This document shows, one piece after another, positions 22,253-36,130 of a stretch of 64,000 bases of DNA. Where the stretch lies: NCBI GenBank assembly GCA_016648135.1, contig JADDOH010010002.1, positions 62,001 to 126,000 of the forward strand, read 5' to 3'. Made by a program: the position numbers and the translations under genes. The DNA comes from Agrypnia vestita. Taxonomy: Eukaryota; Arthropoda; Insecta; Trichoptera; Phryganeidae. Positions within the stretch are counted from its first letter, which is position 1; every line of letters starts with the position of its first letter. Under the pieces are notes generated by a model, which ran no database searches, was not told where the DNA came from, and saw nothing but the letters and a program-made list of their open reading frames with translations.

Positions 22253-23231
22253 AGGGAAGTGAAGGGCTACACAGGCGCTGGTAATTGCTCAATTTTGGAG
22301 AGGACCCGTTATATTACTTCGGATCAGGATGCCATCTCAGAAGCCAGACCAACTACAGAGATAAGATAAGAACCTTTAATATTATTTATTCCTGATGTTT
22401 TCTTATGTGTATTAAATGGAATGTTCGTGCTACATTATTTGTCATGGTCACATAATCACTATTCATTTCATTACGTGGGTTCAGAGCCCGACGGTAACGG
22501 ACGCGGGAACAAATTAGTACTGATGTCGGGACGTAACGTCGGAATTATATCTTAATTATCTAGGATAGAATCTAATTATTTAGGATAGAAGCGAGGTCAT
22601 CATACGTGCATTCTGCATTTCAAACGTTTTACTAACATATATAAATACATATTATTGCGTTTTACAAATTGAATAGGATCGCGGGAAATAGGCATTTCGT
22701 CCGGTTGTGCAATATTAACTTCCAACGTAGCATAATGAGATCTTATTAACGGCGCTAGACTCTTAAGGTTAGGCACGCGGGGATTATAAATGGGATAATG
22801 AACGAGAACCGAATGGGGAAGTTCGTCTCTTCATGGTCGGGAGGCGAGGAGTCGTACGTCTTTCACGCCCCGTGATCTTGGGAGGCTGAATTTCGATTGT
22901 GGAAAAAGATGAAGTTGGATCTACTCGCGTGGCAAGACAGGGTCGAATGTCGGAGCGCGCGTTCTCGGCTATGGAGTCTGATTAGATTGGAGAGACACCT
23001 TAGGTCAGGGACTAGGTAGGGCCATCTTAACTGTATCTACCCGGTTATGACTGGGTTTTAAAGCCAAGAATTACAGGATGGTCTGAAGGTCCTGATGCGG
23101 TGACCCCTCTAACATCTAAGGGGAAGAACCTCTCACGTCTTTTCAGTCCCCTTGGTGCGACGAGCTCGGGCTCTGGTTATGAATGTATGTGAATGTAATA
23201 ACTCCGTACTCAAGGACGAGATAGGACGTTC

Positions 23232-23360
23232 CTCATGAACGAGAAATTATAAGATGCAGGTAGCAGTTCGACAATCAATACTTATGCTCGGGACCGCTTT
23301 AATGAACGAGATCTGTCAGCAGTTTAACAATCAACTTTATGATCGGGACCGCATTCAGGA
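23232..23360 (+). repeat. Direct repeat of ~60 bp, two copies
   Basis: AGCAGTTCGACAATCAATAC...TGCTCGGGACCGC and CAGCAGTTTAACAATCAACT...TGATCGGGACCGC lie about 65 bp apart, each preceded by an ATGAACGAGA word. Confidence 0.7.
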
Positions 23361-24850
23361 GCACGATGGCATTACTAACACCATCATTCTCATCATTCAC
23401 CACCTTTTCTAACTTGCTGTATACAGAGACCTTCGGGGTTCTCCCTTCCCGGCCAGCGAGAAACATATCAGGAATTACACAATCAACTGTAATAATTATG
23501 CTGTTTTACCATCATTTAATATCTCTAGTCAATAAGACTACACCGTGGGATCAATCACATCAACTATAATTGGCGATGCTAACATGGCTCTGACTGACGC
23601 GCTCAAGGGAGAGTCTTTTCCAGTCACCCAGTTAGTTCATTCAGCCCTTTAATCAGCAGTAAACATCATAATAATCCGGCTCATGTAGCCGCAACGTGGG
23701 ATCCTCATCATATACACCAGTCAATTTGACTGCCCCGCGGGACAATATACAAACCTTAATATCAGACGCGGGATTTCTTCCTGTTATGTTTGTCGCCGGG
23801 AAGCGAGGACTTCGTGGGATTCCAGCAGGAGCAATAGAGTCTCGGCTTGATCTTGGTCTGCAGCTTAGTGTGGGAGGTTATGTCTAAACAGGAGTTAACC
23901 ACCGGATGCGGCGATGCTCTGGGGCCGCATCCCCCTCCCCCCTACAGGGGGGGGGGGGCATCTAGAATCCACGTTTGAACAGAAGTGGTTAGACACTTCT
24001 TAAATTTCACTTACAAATCTGTATCTTCCATTCCCTTAGAATCTCGGGCTGCGATAATGTCAGACAAAGCTTGCCCTGAGCCTCTGTTGCGCCTAGTTGT
24101 TATGAATATATGTTTACTCTTTCCACTATGTACTATGAACAGATTGAGCAGATCGGACAACGTGGGATGCGCTATTGGTAGGTTTCTTACTTGTGTTTTG
24201 AATACAACGTATGCTATTATATCTTGTAAATCTGTCATAAATGGGTGCCGCATGTGGTTGTGCTAACACTGTTCTAAGCTGCTATTATGAGGTATTGATA
24301 ATCAAGGCGGGCGGAATCTTTAGCGTATGCCGTTAACTTGGCAACGATTGTATTGTTTTATATTTCAGTATTTTAAACACGGTGGTATTATAGTTATGAC
24401 TGTACTATGTAAGGAAGTTTTGCTACTAGCGTTTATTCCTCAGCTACGCCGCATATAGTTGGCTTTTAGGCCGACTCAGGACGTGGACGATATCGGCTGT
24501 CTCTCGTATAGGCGAAACTGTAGAATTCTGTAACGGTTTCTAGAAGGGCCAAAGTAATTACGGAAATATGTTTTATGTCTCTGGCATTTCGTCTATAAGT
24601 GTTCGAAGATTGTACGTGAATTTCGAGTCGATAACGGTTAGGCGATCTATCATCTTTAGTAAATAAATCCGTTATGTTATTTACTAGTACGGATTAGTTA
24701 CGTGCGTTTGTTATTTCCATAGTTAGGTAAGAATTCGTTCTATATTAGTCTAGTCGCGTTAATAAGAATACGAATCTCACCACATATCAAAAGAATTTCG
24801 GATAGCTATGGACACAACGTAGGGGGAATTTTCCTAACCACTAGATAGAT

Positions 24851-26091
24851 CACGACTGGCCAATTTTGAAAATATAAATTCGTAACAAAAAAAAAATAAT
24901 AATATTAGCTTTCATGTAAATATACTTCCGAAGTTCTAAGTTTGACTTAAGTTTTCATCTAGAAGCTTAAAGCATAAAGTGAGTGCTTAAAAGTCACAAA
25001 ATTCGTAATAAAGCTTAATTCGGTAGCTTAAAGTCTCAAGCTTTGGGCTTTTCGTAAAACTTATATTATTAAACTTTATAGTTAGGTATTTAGCCTAGGT
25101 GTACAGGTAGATACGTTACAAGGTGTAATTAATCAGCTGTCTACGAGTTTTATTACACTTTAATTAAGTGTTTATTAAACTAATCATATTGAAGCACACA
25201 TGAGACGTTAATTTTTTGGCCATGATACTTCAAGGATGTGTTATGTACCAATGCACGCCAACAGACGTTAAGTGTGTTGTTGCATTACTGTCAAGCGTGA
25301 GACAGTCATATAATGTTAACTCTTTCTCGCAAAAATAGCGATAATGCACACATACTGTGCTATTCTGAAAATAGCAATATTGGGATGTCAGATTTTTATC
25401 CCAACCTTGACAGGTGTGCATAAGATTGCATTGCCGTCAATTTCGATGTTTTAAGTTTGACATGTTCGAAATTGATGAATTCAATCAATCAGAAAGCTCT
25501 CAAACGTAAAAAAATGTTAAGTTATTCACAATTACGAACAATGAGATTTCTAATTGATTAAATTCATTAATTTGTCATGTCAAACATAAAACGTCAAAAA
25601 AAAAAACGGCGTCACAATGTTAAACAAATAACCGTCAAGATACAAAAAGAGAAATATTGCTTAGTTCAGAATACGGATGATTACGGTTATACCTACAATA
25701 CATTCTTGAAGTGCTATGACTAAAACAATCAACTTGTAACTGTCTTATCGAGAGAAACACAGACAAGGTCAGATAAAACAAAAATTGGAAAACGGCGCTG
25801 ATAGAAGCTTCAGCAACCGATGAGCGTATATGATAAGATGCATGAAAGTGGAACCAGGATAAAAGAAAATGGAGTTTTATCCTCTCTGCGTAGAGTGGCG
25901 GATGGTAAGTAAAATTTTAGTATTAGTATTTGTATTGACAGAATACTTTCGGTGAAAAAATAAATAAAATATATATATATATATATATATATTTTGTTCG
26001 TAATAGCTTTTATTAAGAATTTATTCATTAGATATAACAAGAATGGTGTAGAAATTAGTCACAGAGTATAAAATTATTTAGAGATGAATTA
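24851..26091. other. No gene recognised; one (TA)n tract
   Basis: AT-rich. (AT)n at about 25968-25993. Repeated AAGCTTAAAG/AAAGTCTCAAGC words at 24960-25050 form a weak local repeat. No coding frame supported. Confidence 0.5.
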
Positions 26092-26265
26092 AATCCTTTC
26101 TTTAGGCAAGGGGTTTGGATAACAGCGGTAGTATGTCTACCCTAGCATATATTTGAGGTGCATTAAAGGTGCTGTTAAAGTATTTCTTATTGCATAATTA
26201 AATTCCCTTGTAAACAAAGCGTATATTTCACAATAAACTTTTTTTTTTAATTTCATTCAAAACCT
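26092..26265 (+). repeat. Dispersed repeat R2, copy 2
   Basis: Counterpart of 15922-16085: TTTAGGCAAGGGG, AGCGGTAGTATGTCTACCC, GCATATATTTGAG, AAACAAAGCGTATATTTCAC. The middle has about 40 additional bases relative to copy 1. Confidence 0.6.
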
Positions 26266-26589
26266 TCTCTCAACAGACTTGGTCTGAATCGAAATTTATC
26301 ATACAAAATGAATTTGATCTTTCATAGGATCTCATATTCCCTTTATCGCAGATAAAAATTACTAAGTGATTTGTAAAATGATTAGACATGAATGAGATGT
26401 TCTTCTCCTTTCAGCTTTGACTGTCATAACTAAAACCTAAAACCATAGAAAAATATAACTAAAACAAATGCCACCTTCCTTCGAGTCTACATAGATGTCG
26501 CCCTCGGGCGAATTAATTATAAATACCTACCATAAACAAATACATACACATGTGTTGCCCCAACACCAAGTAAAACGTCTTTTTGTAAT

Positions 26590-26720
26590 AAATCGTGACT
26601 TATTTATATTAAACTAACCGCAAACCCGTGAAAAATCATGGGACATTATAATTATTAAATAACGTGTAACGTTTGCCGCGCACTGATTGACGTGTCACAC
26701 TCGGGCACCGAGCTCATATA
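26590..26720 (+). repeat. Dispersed repeat R3, copy 2
   Basis: AACCCGTGAAAAATCATGGG ... AACGTGTAACGTTTGCCGCG ... GACGTGTCACAC matches about 5425-5530. Non-coding and unclassified. Confidence 0.55.
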
Positions 26721-29700
26721 AAACTCTGCCTTTTTTCCTCATCGAAAACTCTCAAAACAAACATCAGTCTTATCTCTAGTCACGTGTTCAAAATTGTTAT
26801 TTGTGTTATTTAAAGAATGACTCGACAACGAATGGTCATTATTCGCAAATCCGTAAGTTTTTATTTTAAGTAGGTACTTACAGCTTTACAATTAATTACA
26901 AGGCGACTAAACGCCGTTACTTACTTGTCCCGCGGGGCTCTCGGCAAATTTGATCCGATGACAAAATGGCGGCTTATATTCCTTTTGAAGATTTTCTAAC
27001 CCAATTTAGCGGGACCGTCCAGCGGTGCGTAAATCCGAGGTTGTGTCCGGGAAAATGGAGAAAGAAACCCAATTACGTATTAATACGTATCACGCATAAG
27101 TTTGCCGAGAAGGTGACCGAAGCAAGGGTCTGCCGTGAGGATTTTCAACATTGCGATTTTAATTTTCAGTAAACGTCAGTCACTCTCGCGGATTTTTTCC
27201 CAACTAAGGAGTTTTATCATCCGGACAAGCTGTCAAATGGAATTTCTTCAGTTTTATTATGATTTTATTATGCAAGAGAAATATTTATTATTTAATACTT
27301 TGTTACTTTTCAAAGAAAAGGTTATGATCTTTTTCACAGCGACTCTGTTCCTAACGAGAGATTCGACGAAAATTGTAAAAATTGAAACTCAATACAATAA
27401 ACGTTGGAATACAAGTTTTAGTAGGTTGGCAAATGTAATAAGTAGGTACAAAATGACAATCAAGATTGGCATTTTGTAATTTTCAAATATACCTACAAAG
27501 AAATTATTAATTTCAGATTTTTTAACTTGATCAGAAGTTCATAGGAAGAGTCAATTTACTAATTAGTGTCAAATAAACTAGATGTCGTATTCGGAGTCGA
27601 ATTTGTTATAATTCGGACGACGTCTGAACCCTTTTGTCAAAAATTATTTTTTGTTTTAATTGATCGATAATGCCGCGGAAACTTAATAAAGTAACATTTT
27701 ACTTTTATATACTATATACTATACTTTTATAACAAGTATACTTTAGAAGATTGGGGCGACAGCAAATCATCAATATCGGATAGAAATGTATACTGGCTGC
27801 ATTCATGCGGGCAGTCATTCGATGGCGAATTATACAGCGCTTCTCGCTCTAGCAATTATGTAGAAAAGCTGATCGGTGCTACATCTAAGAAATGAGTATA
27901 AAAATTTGCCGCTAGGGGAACTCTAGTGATGAGGCAAATCATTCGTACGTTCAGACGCCGTACACGTGAATAATTCCGAAGAATTATAGTCAACTGCTTC
28001 TCCACAACAAGAGTTCTTTACAAGTTCGACCCATCATTAGAAAATAAATGTTAATAATTTCAAAAGAAATGATATCTGGGTACATTTTGTGATATTTTCC
28101 TCGCGCAAAAGTAATCCTAAAGAATTCGAATGTTTTTTGTGGAAACTGCGTTGGAATTTCGCCCGAACGGTCGGACACAAAAGGAGGAAAAATGAAAAAA
28201 ACATTCAGAAATCCGGACGGCGCGCGGGCCGCGGGGAATTGCCGACATATTTTTTGGAATTTTTTCGGCTTGTCATTCAAAATAATATTATCCCGTGGCA
28301 AAAAATGTCTAGCGTTTCTTCGGAGTAGGTATTCTTTCAATTCGATCAGTGCGAGTTACGAAATGCTCATTCTGTGTCGGCCGCTTATATTATATTGGAA
28401 TTATGGCAATCGTGAATTTATATCGGAAAAGTTATATACTGAATGGATAAAAGTGATACGCTATTTATCGATGTGACATATATTAATTAAGGGGTTATAC
28501 TACAATGGGAGAGTAAAATGTAGAAGTTTGGTAATTTTTACAAAAAAGAGATACTAATTAAACTATTATATATTTTATACAATAATTCATTTCGAATTTA
28601 TAGGTCACATCACTAAATTGTTTTCCCTTTTCGAAAATGGCAGACGTCAGTTACCTATCAAAAATTTTCCCCAGATCGAATATTGTTTTACCTCTTTCTC
28701 GCTAAATGGCTGACGGATTTAATTTTAAAATGGCCTTTGACATTCTCTAATATGGTATGGGACTCAATTGAATTTTGAAATGCTCCGCTGTACTGCGATC
28801 TAAATCTGGAACAGGATTTCAGCTAAAAAGTTTAATGTCGAAAACTCTTCGTATGACGTCTTTCACATTTTATCATACTTGCCGCCTAAAAGTGAAATTT
28901 ATTTTGGGCTGGCTACATTATTCTCTAGCAGTAGTAAAGTTTTTTTACAAATGGCGTCGGTTCATCAAAATATCTTTATGGCTCGGTTGCTCAATGTTCG
29001 TTTTAGAGTTTCCATAACAGAAAATAAATATGAAACAACTAGGCGCATAAAAATTAACGAGTCAGTACTCGCGTTATTTTATTTCGGAGTAAACTTTGAC
29101 GCGTTTCACCCACGGTAAAAATTATCGATTAAAACATTAAGCGAGGCTTTAAGCTAAGACGATATTCTCAAGTTTACACTATGCGAAATGCGAAGTATGC
29201 GAAAGAGATTTTTGATTAAAAAACATAGTACAGATAAAAATGTTACTTCGGAGATTTTAGAATTATACCCTTATTTTATTTCAACGTCAGGATTACGTCA
29301 GTAATAATTACGAACGTAAAAAAAGTATTTTTACTCAGAAATCAATATAAGAAATCAGTTCAGAATATTACAAAATTCATTGACAGAGGAAAAAATAATA
29401 GTAAAGTATTATTTATTTACTTACTTTCAATCATCTTCTCGTGGGGGAATGCAGAGGAGATGGATTTTTTTTGCCATAATTTTTTCTGTCCTTTCATTTT
29501 TTCCTCGTCCGTTTCTAGTCACTCAGGCAGACTTTTTGACAACAAACTTTGAGGAGCACTTTGCATAATCTAATTCAATTCAAAATACTTGACACAATCA
29601 CCTTCCTTCTACGAATGCCCTAAACCGTGAAGAGTTCTGGTTAGTCCTTTGAAGGCGTTTGAAGGTGTGAGGGATTGTATGTGATATCGAGTGGTTTTTT

Positions 29701-31484
29701 TGTATCGAGGGTTATGCAAATATACTATTATGTTTGAGGCTTTTCGAAAATCGTGGATAAACTTGGAACCACAGAAAAATATATAAGTGTGACTAGACTT
29801 GTAAATTCCAAGCGTCCATAAAAAAAAAATCAATTTGGAAGATATCATCAAAAATATTGAAATTTCACCAGCAATATATTAAAAAAAGTATGCAGAAATA
29901 TGAAATGTCTAAAAATCCAAATTGAGAATTTAAAATTGAATTACATTTTTTTTATACAAAGACACCACTTTTAACGAGAATTTTTTGTTCAATCATCAAT
30001 TTACTTAAACCTCATAAATTGCCTATCCTTACGTCTTTGCACTTTATTTGTTTGACAGAGAGGCTCGTAAGCTATCGTCTAGCACTTGTTTCGTTCCGAT
30101 CGGATTTACTGTTCACAAACCATGGCGTCCCGATGTTGACTGAGTGCAACAAATCGATCGTGCCGTTTACGTAACAGGTTAGATATTTGAACACGCACTC
30201 CATAACTAAAATTGATTTAAAATGCATTTTTTTTTTCACAAAAACCCATCAACACCGCAATAAAACAACTCAAAACTATCACATCAATTATGTTATATTA
30301 CAAAAAACCGGACAATTGCGACTCATCTGCAATGGACTGAAAATATAATATGATGACTCACCACAACAGACAAGACAACTAAATCTTCACAGATTTATAA
30401 AAGAAGTAACAAATATACTAAGAAATACAAAGACATAATAAAAAAATGACTGAAATATTTTTGTCTCTTTAATATATATGTTTCTTTTACTATCCAAATG
30501 TTTATATATTATGCAAATAGACCCCTCGGGTCTCTCGTATGTTTTTCAAAAAAAAAAATTGAAAAATATATTTGACTAGTATAGTAGTCAATCTTCCTAA
30601 AGTTCTGGTTTTATCAGCTCGAGATTAGGGGCATGTTGTTCCACGCTCGGAATAAATTAACAAGGAAAATGTACCATTCTAGCATTCTACATCATCAATC
30701 AAAGGGGTAATTAAGTAACACACATAGCTAAGATTGCACGCGCTGAACATCAAGTGTGCAGGGGTGATCGATGTGCTTCACGCTGGTGTGCTTCCGCAGT
30801 CATTGATTGATTAATACGTGTTTTGATTGGTAGATTAAAAACCGAACCTCGTGCGCGATGTTCAGAGCTTTTGAGAAAATTGAATCAGGAGAACAACGCA
30901 ACATCTACAAATAAAGACAAGTGAATTTGTAGACGGCTTCAAAAAACAGCTGGATTGATAATATTAATGACGACAATGTGATGTCCATCGAATAAACAGG
31001 ATTGATAAGATTACTAACGAAAATGTGATACTACGAGTGCGAGAGGAAAAAGAAATTAGTAAAACGTGAAAAAAAAAACAGAAAATAAATATTATGACAA
31101 CTGAGACATCTAGAAAAATACCACATATTCCTAGAAGACGAAAGACATTTTGACGGAGAATTTTAATGTCAATAATTCTAATTTCGAGCTGCTATAAACA
31201 GGATAATATTTTGTAACGAGATCCTAAATCGAGAAGAACTACACATGGAATAATTTTGAAACAACTAGTAATCGATAGAATACACGAAAATGTTCGAGGA
31301 GATTCCAGAAAAATATTCTATAAAAGTGGCGGCGGCATCAATTTTATTTTCATTACTGAGAAATCGGCCTTTATCATACATTTAACCAAACAATTTTGTA
31401 TAAAATATTTTTTTACATGTTAATAATAAATAATTTAAATTATGTATGAATTTAATAATAAGAAAGTACGGAGATATTTTATTA
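26721..31484. other. No gene recognised
   Basis: A long AT-rich stretch. Frames at 26966-27172 (68 aa, starting AAAATGGCGGCTTATATT), 27135-27479, 27990-28340 (-) and 28089-28476 were read and have no recognised domain. An inverted pair GCACGCGCTGAACATC (30737) / GATGTTCAG (30857) spans 120 bp. Bases 30955-31035 hold a short direct repeat (GATTGATAA...AATGTGAT). Confidence 0.5.
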
Positions 31485-31535
31485 TCATCACTCTTGGAAC
31501 TACAACCCTTGGTGGGTCTTGGCCTCCTAAATATT
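31485..31535 (-). mobile_element. LINE family D, extreme 3' end fragment
   Basis: ATCATCACTCTTGGAACTAC and AACCCTTGGTGGGTCTTGGCC are the reverse complement of the LINE D 3' end. Only ~50 bp remains. Confidence 0.7.
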
Positions 31536-33444
31536 TTATTATATTAGGTAATAAACCCTGTTCTGCAATAAGTTGTCTTAGTTCCTGACAATATAAGTTT
31601 CATAGGCTATTTTTCAACATATATGGCTTTTTAAGTATCCCTATTACTATACTAGTAAGTATTTTTAAGTATATTAATATATAAATTGAGTAAGTATATT
31701 AAGAAAAATGTAAAATCAATGATTAAAATTAGGATAAGAGAAATGGGTCGATCATTTATTGGAACTCTATTATTAATCATGTTTTCATGTAAACACTGTT
31801 ATTTGTGGCAGAATGTAGACGATGATTAATCTTTTTCTTTTACCAATTTATATAATATGTTACTTGCGTATAATTTAATCAAAATTTTAAACTTTCCCTG
31901 CCTCAACACGGTGTTTTCTAGTGAGACAGGCACAGTAAAACTACACCTAAAATGGAAATATTTAATGTGTAGCAATGAAATAAAATAAAAATAATAAATT
32001 CTGTGGTAAGAATGTGTTTTTGTCGTGTGCGATTTTAAGTTATAAAACTATGCTTTTGTTTTTTTTAGGAACTATGAGCTAGATCAATAAATATTAACAT
32101 TTAAAAATGTTCGAATAAAGGTGTGTCGGATGACCCCTTTTTTTTAATTATTAGACCATGTTCAATTTCAATACGGAGCAGATTTGTTTAAGATTCCGCT
32201 CCCCGGCCGATAACAGTGCATTGGAGATTTGCTTGCACTTAGTGTGATAATCTGAAAATAATGATCTCTAACATACGACAAGAAGAAAATATTATAAGAC
32301 AATAAGAATGTATATAAAGAATGTACATTACACTGTGATTTATTTATACAAAGCTGTTTGTAACCTTTTATTTTTCTTATATTGTGTTCAGGTATAATAT
32401 GTTCTTCTATCCAAATTTTTATATTCTGTTACTGTTCCTTTAGTATTTAAATTAGTTGATATAAGAGTTACTTAGTTAGTTAAGATGATATAAGTTAATT
32501 AGTTTATAACATATATTCACCTGTGTAGATATACATGTAGACACTCATAGCAAGATGTTTCGGGATGAAGCTTGTTAAGCAAAAACAATACCATTTGATC
32601 CGTATTTGCCTATTCCTAGGCGTTTTAGTTCTCGTGACGCGAATTTGTCATATGACGCCGACCTCCCTACTCATCCTTCCCTTCGCCATATAACTAAGAT
32701 AGTCGAAAAACTACCCCCATGTGAGCAAAATCGTTCGCTGTTGTCGTGTCAAAAGAATTGTCAAAGTTATCGTCCAGTATAAATTTTTGTGTCGCACGTT
32801 TATCGAACCTTTTAGCAAGCAATATTCGCCAAGTTCTGTAAAGTGCTTCAAGTTCAACATCGCAGTGAAACCAAAAGGAGAAGGAAAGTTTTGTGTGGTG
32901 AGTTGGTCTACCCTCCGTCGATCATACGTTTCTTCCCATGTCAAATAATATTCACATTTCGTTCTTTCTTCATTCCCATCCCCATCATTATTTTTTGACC
33001 CTCTATTTCCCGTATTTTATCCCTCAATTCCAGTATCCCGACGATTCGCGTCGGGTATACACTTATTTCATGGGTTTTATTTCAATAATGTAACGTAATA
33101 TGATTTAGATATAGCATTGTTATAATTTAAGAATTTTAAATAAAAAATCTTACTCTGGCCACTAGCTAATACAAATGATGAATGGTTGCGCCAATGGCAG
33201 TAAAACTGCAATTAAGCGGAAGCTAAATTTCGGTTTGGAATCCGAAGCTAAGGGCAATTTAATGTGTCAAAATTGAAAGAAATATGGTTAAGGTCTTATT
33301 TTTTTCTTGAAGCTGGATACGAATGTCCGAAAAGCCACAGCCATTGTTTTTGAACAATTTAAAAGTAATGGATAACAAAAGTAACAGAACATGAAATGGT
33401 TTGCGTCTTTTCTAATAAGCCCTTGTATATAATGTATTTTTGAC
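31536..33444. other. No gene recognised
   Basis: AT-rich. The paired frames at 32711-32948 on both strands show no domain. No repeat identified. Confidence 0.5.
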
Positions 33445-33650
33445 GGTCCACGGAGACGTAGCAACGTACGTTAAGCGGCCGGTTCGGTTCGGGTTTGCGG
33501 GCCCGGGATTCAAGCCCCATCTCGGGCCGTTTAATTTGTTTTTTTAGCCGTGAATTCGAACGAAATTACGGACGTTACACGAAGTTACGGACAGACAGAC
33601 GGACGGACAGATAACGAAATTATTATGTTTGATCATTAGTAGGTTGGTGT
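33445..33650 (+). mobile_element. tRNA-related SINE, family 2, copy 1
   Basis: GACGGTCCACGGAGACGTAG head, a B-box-like GGGATTCAAGCCCC, then CGGGCCGTTTAATTTG and a TTTTTTAGCCGTGAATTCGA body, ending in a GACAGACAGACGGACGGACA tail. Copies at 41325-41525 (+) and 50380-50560 (-) share head, B-box, body and tail. Confidence 0.75.
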
Positions 33651-34639
33651 CCACCAATTATCGTGTGTAAATTTGAAAACATGTTTTTCTCCCGTCATTA
33701 TCCATGGGATATAAAAAATAATAATTGAGAATATTTTGAGTAGGTACGTATGTTCAAATTTTCCAATAACTCAATATGTACTTAATTTTGTCCCAAGTGG
33801 GATCATCAAGATATATTATAGATGTCTCACGCAGACGTAGTGTACGTATTAATTATTTATATGGAAAAGTAGATATGGAAGTCTCTGGGTTTACGTAGGG
33901 TTTACGACCTATCGTATGGTTGGCTTAAGTGATCACTTAACTTTCACCAATTCGAAAAGTTATTCTAGTATATATTTTTATAATGCTTATTTCGGATGAA
34001 TGTCATATACATATAAAAAAACTGTTGCAAACTCTAAAACACTTATCTCATTACCAACGGCGTCATCTATATACTCAAAATGGGAAGGAAAATTTCAACA
34101 ACAGAGGGCGTTAGCATACGTAGAACGTATCATGCGTAGAACGAGGTGTATAAAATAGCATAAATACAATATACAGAAATTTGATTGATGTGGTGGTCAA
34201 CATGGTTAATCAATATTTCCCATATTAATAGCTTCGTCTCTGTGAGTCATCTGTAATGTATCTTGAAACACACGCACACTATATTCCTACGGTAATTTTG
34301 TAGCTTCAAGATTCGTTTTTACAAAAATATCGACGATAACATGCGCACCTAAAATCGTAATCCAATAAACAGTTGTAATTTTCAATTCAATAACTAATCA
34401 TTCGTCAGCTTTTAAATTGAGCTTCTTTTTGATTGGTACTCGATTTAAGATGGACCACAATACATTATTTATGCTACTTGAATACTTATTTCAAGTGAAT
34501 AAGTTTTTGACAGTTTAGTGGATGCTAGCGTATTTCGTGGTCTCGCATTTCCGCTGCAACTACCGTTAAAATAAAAAATTTACCCTAAATGCGCCAAAAG
34601 AAGATAACTTCAAAATATAATTAAAATAAAATAAATAAA
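33651..34639. other. No gene recognised
   Basis: AT-rich sequence with no supported coding or RNA feature. Confidence 0.5.
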
Positions 34640-35515
34640 AAGACCCTTTATATGGACAGGATAAGTGGGAAAAGCCAAACAGCAAGGGCCGTGAGAGTTG
34701 GGGATGTGGAAATAGATTCTTTACTCTTCGCGGATGATACAGCAAGGCTGGCTCCCCTAAAAGAGGACTTACGAGAATGGATAAACTCCTTCAATGAAGA
34801 GTGCACTCAAGTAGGGATGAAGATTAGTACTGCCAAAACAGAGATTATGGTCGTAGGAAGAGACGTAAGAGCAGTGCTCGATCAGCATACAGGGGACCCA
34901 GCTGAAGCAAGTCAAAAAGTTCAAATACCTTGGGGTGGAACTTTCTAGCGACGAGAGGCAGAAAAGTAAAATATATTGATGAATCGGAGTTGCGGCCGGC
35001 GTTCTACGTTCTCTGTATAGTGCGGTGATAAGAAAATTCGAGCTTAGTGTCAAGACAAAACTGACTGTTTTCAAATCTGTGTACAGGCCTACCCTATATG
35101 GCCATCAAATTTGGATCCTGACGGAGAGAGTGAGAGCAAGGATCCAGCCTGCTGAGATGAGTCTTCTAAGGGAGTCACATTGATGAACAGAGTGAGAAGT
35201 GCCGACATAAGGCATATACTCGGCATGGAACCCCTACTCCCAGAAATAGAAAAATCACATCTTTGGACATGTGCTAAGAATGTTAGAGGAACGAATAACA
35301 AGAAGAATCCTCCTGGAAACTCTAGAAGGAAGATGGCCGGTGAATCACCCCAGATTAAACTGGGAGAGGCAACAGAAAAATGCGTACGAAAACAGAATGT
35401 GTCTAGACTGGTTGACTCATACAGAAGCAGCGCAAGACAGGGGAACATGGAAATACCTTGTCTTTGGATCCCCGACCCTACTAGGTCAGGGGAATGAAGA
35501 TGAAGATAAATAAAA
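34640..35515 (+). pseudogene. LINE reverse transcriptase fragment including the FADD active site
   Basis: The frame at 34652-34948 has SLLFADDTARLAPLKEDLRE (FADD, the Y/FADD catalytic motif) and VGMKISTAKTEIMVVGRD. After a frameshift it continues KYLGVELSSDERQK, then VFKSVYRPTLYGHQIW. After further breaks it gives VRSADIRHILGMEPLLPEIE, HVLRMLEERITRRILLETLE and a tail to about 35511. So the palm C-terminal half and thumb/C-terminal region remain, with several frameshifts. The 5' part is missing. It ends GAAGATGAAGATAAATAAAAA. Confidence 0.85.
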
Positions 35516-36130
35516 AGATACAGCTGTGCCCAAGAGTCCTATTTTCAATATTTAAAACGAAATATTTCACAGTTTACAGCTGTGCCTAGAAAGGTTATAA
35601 TATCACTCATCTGAACAGTAAAGTGATATCTGTTATTAAATTAACGTGCTGTCGTTAGAAATTCTCGCGAAATATTTTTTCATAAATAACTTTATTTGGC
35701 CCTTTCAACTTTTAGAGACTCCAAACTTAATTTTTATCGCAACCGCAGTGCTTTGCGAGACCAACATTACTTTAAAGCATATTTATCTCAAAGTAATAAA
35801 AAAATACCTCAACAATTTCAGCGTTTAAAAACGTATCTCGTGGCTAACTTTTTAATATGGACTTAGTAAAATGATACAGGGGGTAAAAGAGATTTTTCCC
35901 AACACAGGTAGATTCCTGTCTAAATTATGAGTGGAAAATATTCGAGCAATAATGTCCTAATACGGAGATAAACGACTTTAATATATGCATTTATTTGGAC
36001 AATCATTTAAGTGACTTATCAAATAATAATTACTATTCGAAGAATATTTTTTCTTCTGTGTGAAGGCTTGAACTTTGTGGTGACATTATTTTTAAAAAAA
36101 AGTAACCCATAAAAACCAAGTTTTTACAAT
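35516..36130. other. No gene recognised; short ACAGCTGTGCC repeat
   Basis: ACAGCTGTGCCCAAGAG near 35521 and ACAGCTGTGCCTAGAAAG near 35577 flank a ~56-bp stretch. Otherwise AT-rich and featureless. Confidence 0.5.

Larger units (their letters stand above)
20040..24850. other. Unassigned GC-richer non-coding block with several tandem-repeat systems
   Basis: A ~4.8-kb block unlike its AT-rich surroundings. It contains the repeat arrays listed separately, poly-G tracts (about 21603-21616, 23946-23957), and recurrent words such as ACGTGGGATC / ACCGTGGGATC (23536, 23694, 24160). Part of 20325-20430 is distantly repeated at 22360-22440. No RT, integrase, transposase or host domain was recognised on either strand. 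A minus frame at 24011-24253 (80 aa) reads plausibly protein-like but is unidentified. Candidates: a large retroelement derivative or long terminal repeat, or an expanded satellite-like region. Confidence 0.5.

Noticed and set aside
27990..28340. 116-aa minus-strand frame overlapping plus-strand frames at 28089-28476
   Set aside because: Open on both strands in several phases with no recognisable domain; treated as chance.
30737..30870. Inverted GCGCTGAACATC pair as a possible MITE
   Set aside because: Match is short and no target duplication or second copy was seen.
35089..35448. 119-aa minus-strand frame
   Set aside because: Antisense of the LINE RT fragment at 34640-35515.
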